Positions 60,165 to 64,000 of a stretch of DNA of 64,000 bases are shown piece by piece (position 1 is the first letter of the stretch; every line of letters begins with the position of its first letter). The DNA lies in NCBI RefSeq assembly GCF_004005935.1, contig NZ_SACQ01000005.1, positions 124,001 through 188,000 of the forward strand, written 5' to 3'. Origin of the DNA: Neptunomonas marina. GTDB lineage: Bacteria; Pseudomonadota; Gammaproteobacteria; Pseudomonadales; Balneatricaceae. The notes under the pieces are model-generated. The model searched no databases. It was given only the letters and a program-made list of their open reading frames with translations, and was not told where the DNA came from. The position numbers and the translations under genes were made by a program.

Positions 60165-61973
60165 TTAGTGAGTGCGCAACTTTGATAACTCCCTTAACTG
60201 CTGCTTTTCGGCGTCAGAAAGGGTTGAGAATGGCTTCTTCTGTAACGCTGCAATGCTTTGAATACTGGCATCGCGTTGCAGGCGCTCCCACGCGTCATCA
60301 AACAAGCGGTTGGCATCCTCGCTGAGAATCGGGTCGAGGCGCGAAATCTCACTCAGTTGCAACAGTAGAGGGCTCAAAGCTGGATCATCGCTCCAATCGA
60401 TAAGCAGAGAACCAAGCGATGCTTCTGGTGTTGCTTTGAGATAATCAATCAAGGCAATCAGTGTATCAATATGTGTATGGTTTAGTACGCGTAACGGTTC
60501 TGAACTCTCCACTTTGCTCACCAGCTCTGGGTGGTGGAGCAGCAAGGATATGGGGTGGCTGCAAAGGCTAACCGTGCTCTGTGGCTTGCTCTTGCTTGGG
60601 TAAGAGAGCGCGCGCGACGGCGGTTGAGTTTTGGGCGCTAGCTGCTTGGGCTGATCAGGTGTCGCGCTGGTTTGCGGTGCAAGATTAGCGTGGATACTAA
60701 TGCTTTCAGGCTCTAGGCCAGTGATTTCACATACCTTGTCGAGCATCATCTGCTGTAGCAGGCCGTTCTGCATTTGCTGGATTTTCGGTAGAGCTGCAGC
60801 GCTCATAAGGGCGCGGCCATCTAGGGTAGACATATCGACGCCGTCCCCTAAGCTCTTGAAAAAGAATTCGCTAAATGGAAGTGCCTCATCCAACCGTGCT
60901 TCAAAACCTTCTTTACCTTCGCTACGCACAAGGCTATCTGGGTCTTCCCCTTCTGGCAGAAACATAAAGCGTGCCTGTAGGCCATCTCTGATAACGGGCA
61001 GCGTTGTTTCTAGCGCACGTTGTGCTGCTTTGCGACCGGCTGCGTCGCCATCGAAACAAAAGATGACCTCCGAGACGGTTTTGAAAAGCCGCTCAAGATG
61101 TTGCGCGGTAGCGGCGGTGCCGAGTGTTGCGACGGCATAGGTGATGCCGAATTGGGTCAGGCTAATGACATCCATATAGCCTTCTACGATAACAATGCGC
61201 GTGAGTTTTTGTGTTAGCTTTCTCGCCTCGTAAAGGCCGTAAAGTTCGCGGCTTTTATGAAAGGTGTCGGTTTCTGGCGAGTTCAGGTACTTAGGCTTTT
61301 CATCCCCTAATACACGTCCCCCGAATGCCACCACGCGGCCTCGTACATCACGTATTGGGAACATGATTCGATCTCTGAAGCGGTCGTAGTGGGATTGCTT
61401 TTCTTCGTTGTGGATCAACATACCGCTCTCTTCCAGTAGAGCTTTCTTCTGGTTGGAGTCGGCAAAGCGCTGTAACAGGTTGCTCCACCCTGGAGGGGCG
61501 TAACCAAGCGAGAAGAATTTTGCGACTTTTCCGCTGAGTCCACGATGGGTTAAATAGCTAATTGCGCGTTGGTTGTCGCTATGGCCTTTCAGCATCTCCT
61601 CGTAATAGGCGGAGACTTGATCCAGAATATCGAGTTGCGCGCGCTGGGAAGGTGTTTTGGAATCGATTTGTGCTTCGCGTGGCACATCAACACCAACGAG
61701 TTTCGCGACCTCTTCAACAGCTTGGGGGAAATCAAGGCGCTCATATTCCATGAGAAAGCCGATTGCATTACCACCTGCGCCACAGCCAAAACAATAATAG
61801 AACTGCTTATCTGGGCTGACAGAGAATGATGGTGACTTTTCTTGGTGGAAAGGGCATAAACCAGAATAGTTTTTGCCAGCTTTTTTGAGTTTCACACGCC
61901 CATCGATGATATCGACGATATTAACGCGTGCGAGCAGGTCATCAATGAAGTTTTGGGGGATTCGTCCAGCCAT
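60165..61973 (-). CDS. dnaG: DNA primase DnaG
   Basis: DnaG lays RNA primers for replication. The 602-residue protein starts at the ATG ending at 61973; the TTG at 61988 is a less likely start. The zinc-binding domain has Cys40, His43, Cys61 and Cys64 (CPFHQ and CFGCG). The TOPRIM core carries IVIVEGYMDVISL, the EGYMD acidic motif and CFDGDAAG. The C-terminal helical domain, which binds DnaB helicase, is present but divergent and rich in Pro and Gln. It lies between yqeY and rpoD in the macromolecular-synthesis operon. Confidence 0.96.
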   Translation of the reverse strand: MAGRIPQNFIDDLLARVNIVDIIDGRVKLKKAGKNYSGLCPFHQEKSPSFSVSPDKQFYYCFGCGAGGNAIGFLMEYERLDFPQAVEEVAKLVGVDVPREAQIDSKTPSQRAQLDILDQVSAYYEEMLKGHSDNQRAISYLTHRGLSGKVAKFFSLGYAPPGWSNLLQRFADSNQKKALLEESGMLIHNEEKQSHYDRFRDRIMFPIRDVRGRVVAFGGRVLGDEKPKYLNSPETDTFHKSRELYGLYEARKLTQKLTRIVIVEGYMDVISLTQFGITYAVATLGTAATAQHLERLFKTVSEVIFCFDGDAAGRKAAQRALETTLPVIRDGLQARFMFLPEGEDPDSLVRSEGKEGFEARLDEALPFSEFFFKSLGDGVDMSTLDGRALMSAAALPKIQQMQNGLLQQMMLDKVCEITGLEPESISIHANLAPQTSATPDQPKQLAPKTQPPSRALSYPSKSKPQSTVSLCSHPISLLLHHPELVSKVESSEPLRVLNHTHIDTLIALIDYLKATPEASLGSLLIDWSDDPALSPLLLQLSEISRLDPILSEDANRLFDDAWERLQRDASIQSIAALQKKPFSTLSDAEKQQLRELSKLRTH

Positions 61974-61979
61974 AACGCT

Positions 61980-61997
61980 CTCAATCAAATGATTGAG
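61980..61997 (-). promoter_or_regulatory. Hairpin covering the dnaG ribosome-binding region
   Basis: A perfect 8-base inverted repeat with a 2-base loop (CTCAATCA/TGATTGAG) ends seven bases before the dnaG ATG. The GAGAG that would serve as Shine-Dalgarno sequence overlaps its 3' arm, so folding could limit DnaG translation. Confidence 0.5.
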
Positions 61998-62003
61998 GCG
62001 AGT

Positions 62004-62453
62004 TTAACCGGCCAGTCGGCTTTTCACCAGCTTGGAAACGGTTCCCATATCAGCACGGCCTTGCAGTTGGGGTTTGATCTCAGCCATAAGCTTACCCATA
62101 TCCTGCATACCTGATGCGCCAGTTGATGCTACGGCAGCATCGATGATGGCAGTGATTTCTTCGTCTGTTAGCGGTTGCGGCAAGAAAGTTTTAATCACCT
62201 CCAGCTCTTGTCGCTCAGAGTCCGCCAAGTCATTGCGGCCCGCTTCTTCAAATTGTGAGATTGAGTCGCGACGCTGTTTCGACATTTTGTCTAGCGTCGC
62301 TAATACTCGGGCATCATCTAATTCTATACGCTCATCCACTTCGATGCGTTTGAGCTCGGCCAAAATGAGTCGAACAACACCTAGCGTTTGCTTATCTTTG
62401 GCACGCATAGCTGCTTTCATTGCATCGCTAATCTGTTTTTTCAGCGCTGACAT
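62004..62453 (-). CDS. yqeY: GatB/YqeY domain-containing protein
   Basis: A 149-residue protein of the YqeY family, similar to the tail domain of GatB. It starts LKKQISDAMKAAMRAKDKQTLGVVRLILAELKRIEVDE and ends with MGKLMAEIKPQLQGRADMGTVSKLVKSRL. Its role is not settled; the GatB tail contacts tRNA. The ATG ending at 62453 has AGGTCA upstream. It lies between rpsU and dnaG, a common arrangement in pseudomonad-like bacteria. Confidence 0.93.
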   Translation of the reverse strand: MSALKKQISDAMKAAMRAKDKQTLGVVRLILAELKRIEVDERIELDDARVLATLDKMSKQRRDSISQFEEAGRNDLADSERQELEVIKTFLPQPLTDEEITAIIDAAVASTGASGMQDMGKLMAEIKPQLQGRADMGTVSKLVKSRLAG

Positions 62454-62527
62454 TTTGACCTGACCTGTTATTTAAATGATGCTAAATCTCGAAAATATAG
62501 TACCTGTGGCCTAGCTAAGCGGGTTGC

Positions 62528-62743
62528 TTAGTAAAGGCGAACACGACGTGCTGCGTCACGCTGAACTTTCTTAGCGTGGCGTTTAACAGCAGCAGCAGCT
62601 TTACGCTTACGAACCGATGTTGGCTTCTCGTAAAATTCACGCTTACGTACTTCAGCAAGAACACCTGCTTTTTCGCAAGAACGCTTGAAACGACGAAGAG
62701 CTACATCAAATGGCTCGTTTTCTTTTACTTTAACTGCAGGCAT
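62528..62743 (-). CDS. rpsU: 30S ribosomal protein S21
   Basis: The 71-residue basic protein has the S21 pattern [41 protein letters not shown] and an Arg/Lys-rich tail. S21 is needed for the 30S subunit to start translation. AGGTGG is seven bases upstream. It is first in the macromolecular-synthesis operon. A short inverted repeat (CTAAGC at 62515-62520, GCTTAG at 62526-62531) overlaps its stop and could attenuate transcription into yqeY-dnaG, as a terminator does in E. coli, but no T run follows. Confidence 0.97.
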   Translation of the reverse strand: MPAVKVKENEPFDVALRRFKRSCEKAGVLAEVRKREFYEKPTSVRKRKAAAAVKRHAKKVQRDAARRVRLY

Positions 62744-62815
62744 CTGTTTTCCACCTAATTGAATTTAACTAATTTTCGATACTCGTTTGGGCAGGTACCC
62801 AGAACGAAGCGCAAA

Positions 62816-62844
62816 ATTTTAAGTGCAGATAGTCTGTTTGTCAA
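62816..62844 (-). promoter_or_regulatory. Sigma-70 promoter of the rpsU-yqeY-dnaG-rpoD operon
   Basis: On the minus strand a perfect TTGACA (complement of 62839-62844) stands 17 bases before TAAAAT (complement of 62816-62821). Transcription would start near 62809, about 65 bases before the rpsU ATG. It is one of the strongest sigma-70 matches I found. Confidence 0.85.
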
Positions 62845-62871
62845 AGTTATATTCGTGAATTCTGCCCAGAT

Positions 62872-62900
62872 TTGATGGATAATAACGCTCCACTTATGAA
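62872..62900 (+). promoter_or_regulatory. Candidate promoter of tsaD
   Basis: TTGATG (62872-62877), 17 bases, then TATGAA (62895-62900) lies 22 bases before the tsaD ATG. Both hexamers match four of six consensus bases, so it is a moderate candidate. Confidence 0.4.
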
Positions 62901-62922
62901 CAACTAGGTTAGATAACGCGAC

Positions 62923-63960
62923 ATGAAGGTGCTGGGCATTGAAACCTCTTGTGATGAAACGGGCGTGGCGATTTACGACAGTGAGCATGGGCTACTTGCG
63001 GATACGCTGTATAGCCAAGTAAAAATGCACGCTGAGTATGGCGGCGTGGTGCCAGAGCTGGCGTCCCGTGATCACGTACGTAAGCTACTGCCATTGATCC
63101 GTGAAACGCTGGCCCAAGCTGATCTACAAGGTAGCGATTTGGATGCTGTAGCCTACACGGCAGGCCCTGGGTTGGTTGGCGCGCTGATGGTAGGAGCATC
63201 AACTGGTCGTTCATTGGCAATGGCGTGGGATATACCCGCAATTGGTGTTCATCATATGGAAGGGCACCTGTTGGCGCCGATGCTAGAAGATGAGCCGCCC
63301 GCTTTTCCGTTTGTCGCTCTGCTAGTGAGCGGTGGCCACACTCAGTTGGTTAAAGTCACCGGTATTGGTGCGTATGAGTTGTTGGGTGAGTCCCTAGATG
63401 ATGCAGCTGGCGAGGCCTTTGATAAAGCCGCTAAAATGTTAGGTATGGACTACCCGGGAGGGCCGTTGATTGCGAAGCTCGCTGAGCAAGGTGATCGCAG
63501 TCGTTTTCGCTTTCCACGCCCAATGACCGACCGCCCCGGTTTGGACTTCAGCTTTTCTGGCTTAAAAACATTCACCTTGAATACGATCACTGCACATCGC
63601 GTTGATGGTGTTGTTGATGCTCAAACGCAGGCCGATATTGCAGCGGCTTTTGAGGAAGCCGTTGTTGAAACGTTGGCCATTAAATGTCGCCGCGCATTAC
63701 AAGCAACGGGGCTTAAACAGCTTATTATTGCTGGGGGTGTGAGTGCCAACCAGCGGCTGCGGGAGCGGCTGGCTGAGGTTGTCAAAAAAGAACGTTCAGC
63801 GCTCTTTTATGCTCGGCCGCGGTTTTGTACCGATAATGGTGCGATGATCGCCTTCGCGGGGTGTCAGCGATTACTCGCAGGTCAGGAAAGTGATTTGGTG
63901 ATTGAGGCCAAGCCTCGTTGGCCGATGGATATACTAGCAAAAGTAGAACAAGGCGCGTGA
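62923..63960 (+). CDS. tsaD: tRNA N6-threonylcarbamoyladenosine transferase TsaD
   Basis: TsaD transfers the threonylcarbamoyl group to A37 of ANN-decoding tRNAs, with TsaB and TsaE. The 345-residue ASKHA-fold protein starts [17 protein letters not shown] and has the metal-binding His111 and His115 in [10 protein letters not shown], the SGGHTQLV loop and [13 protein letters not shown]. Its end overlaps the next ATG by one base. It is divergent from rpsU, a very common arrangement in gammaproteobacteria. Confidence 0.97.
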   Translation: MKVLGIETSCDETGVAIYDSEHGLLADTLYSQVKMHAEYGGVVPELASRDHVRKLLPLIRETLAQADLQGSDLDAVAYTAGPGLVGALMVGASTGRSLAMAWDIPAIGVHHMEGHLLAPMLEDEPPAFPFVALLVSGGHTQLVKVTGIGAYELLGESLDDAAGEAFDKAAKMLGMDYPGGPLIAKLAEQGDRSRFRFPRPMTDRPGLDFSFSGLKTFTLNTITAHRVDGVVDAQTQADIAAAFEEAVVETLAIKCRRALQATGLKQLIIAGGVSANQRLRERLAEVVKKERSALFYARPRFCTDNGAMIAFAGCQRLLAGQESDLVIEAKPRWPMDILAKVEQGA

Positions 63961-64000
63961 TGGATATTGTTTACATAGCGGGGCTGACCGCAGAGACGGT
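63960..64000 (+). CDS. folB: Probable dihydroneopterin aldolase FolB (3' partial)
   Basis: Only the first 13 codons are visible, reading [13 protein letters not shown]. That opening matches the typical start of FolB (MDIV-I-GL), which acts in folate synthesis, and folB near tsaD is a common gene order. The ATG overlaps the tsaD TGA by one base. The call rests on a short stretch and would change if the continuation differs. Confidence 0.6.
   Translation, partial: MDIVYIAGLTAET

Overview
The window is a contiguous piece of a gammaproteobacterial chromosome. The gene orders cheZ-cheA-cheB-parC-parP, ccmABCDEFGHI, zipA-ligA and rpsU-yqeY-dnaG-rpoD beside tsaD match the arrangement known from Pseudomonas, Marinobacter and Oceanospirillales-type marine bacteria. 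The cell it implies is polarly flagellated, respires with c-type cytochromes, has a type II secretion system (T2SS) and makes an ABC-exported, rhamnose-containing surface polysaccharide. I cannot name the species from sequence alone.

Layout. Bases 1-6160 (+) hold the end of the chemotaxis operon: cheZ (its 5' end lies outside), cheA, cheB, the array-positioning pair parC and parP, and a DUF2802 membrane protein. The usual cheW between parP and DUF2802 is absent. Bases 6161-8340 (-) hold a small FlhB-C-domain gene and fliK, fronted by a near-consensus sigma-28 promoter. Bases 8484-15453 (+) are a complete cytochrome c maturation operon. zipA, ligA and yheU follow, then a CBS-domain gene on the minus strand.

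Bases 20346-31044 (+) hold a CmcI-family gene followed within a few bases by a T2SS operon (gspE-F-G-H-I-J-K-L-M, a short GspC/N-like gene, gspD). Bases 31095-35582 are an island of exported proteins: a lipoprotein, a probably very highly expressed secreted protein, a two-domain cadherin-like secreted protein and a parvulin isomerase. Bases 35604-56830 are an O-antigen or capsule locus: wzt-wzm, a coiled-coil methyltransferase, five sugar-transfer or related genes, an epimerase, a WbpL-type initiating transferase, a WbpM-type dehydratase, rmlBDAC (rfbBDAC) and manC. The unrelated tRNA-modification gene mnmC sits inside it on the opposite strand. The window ends with a lone periplasmic binding protein, tRNA-Ile(CAU), the macromolecular-synthesis operon read leftward, divergent tsaD and the first codons of probable folB.

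No wholly new system stands out. The most unusual signal is a set of long, pure, in-frame microsatellites and protein repeats, several of them in proteins that act as rulers or tethers. There are three arrays in fliK (hook-length ruler), two in zipA (linker to FtsZ), one in parP, and a 42-residue (six-heptad) tandem duplication in a coiled-coil glycosyltransferase next to Wzm/Wzt. All units are multiples of three bases, so copy-number change would alter length without breaking the frame.
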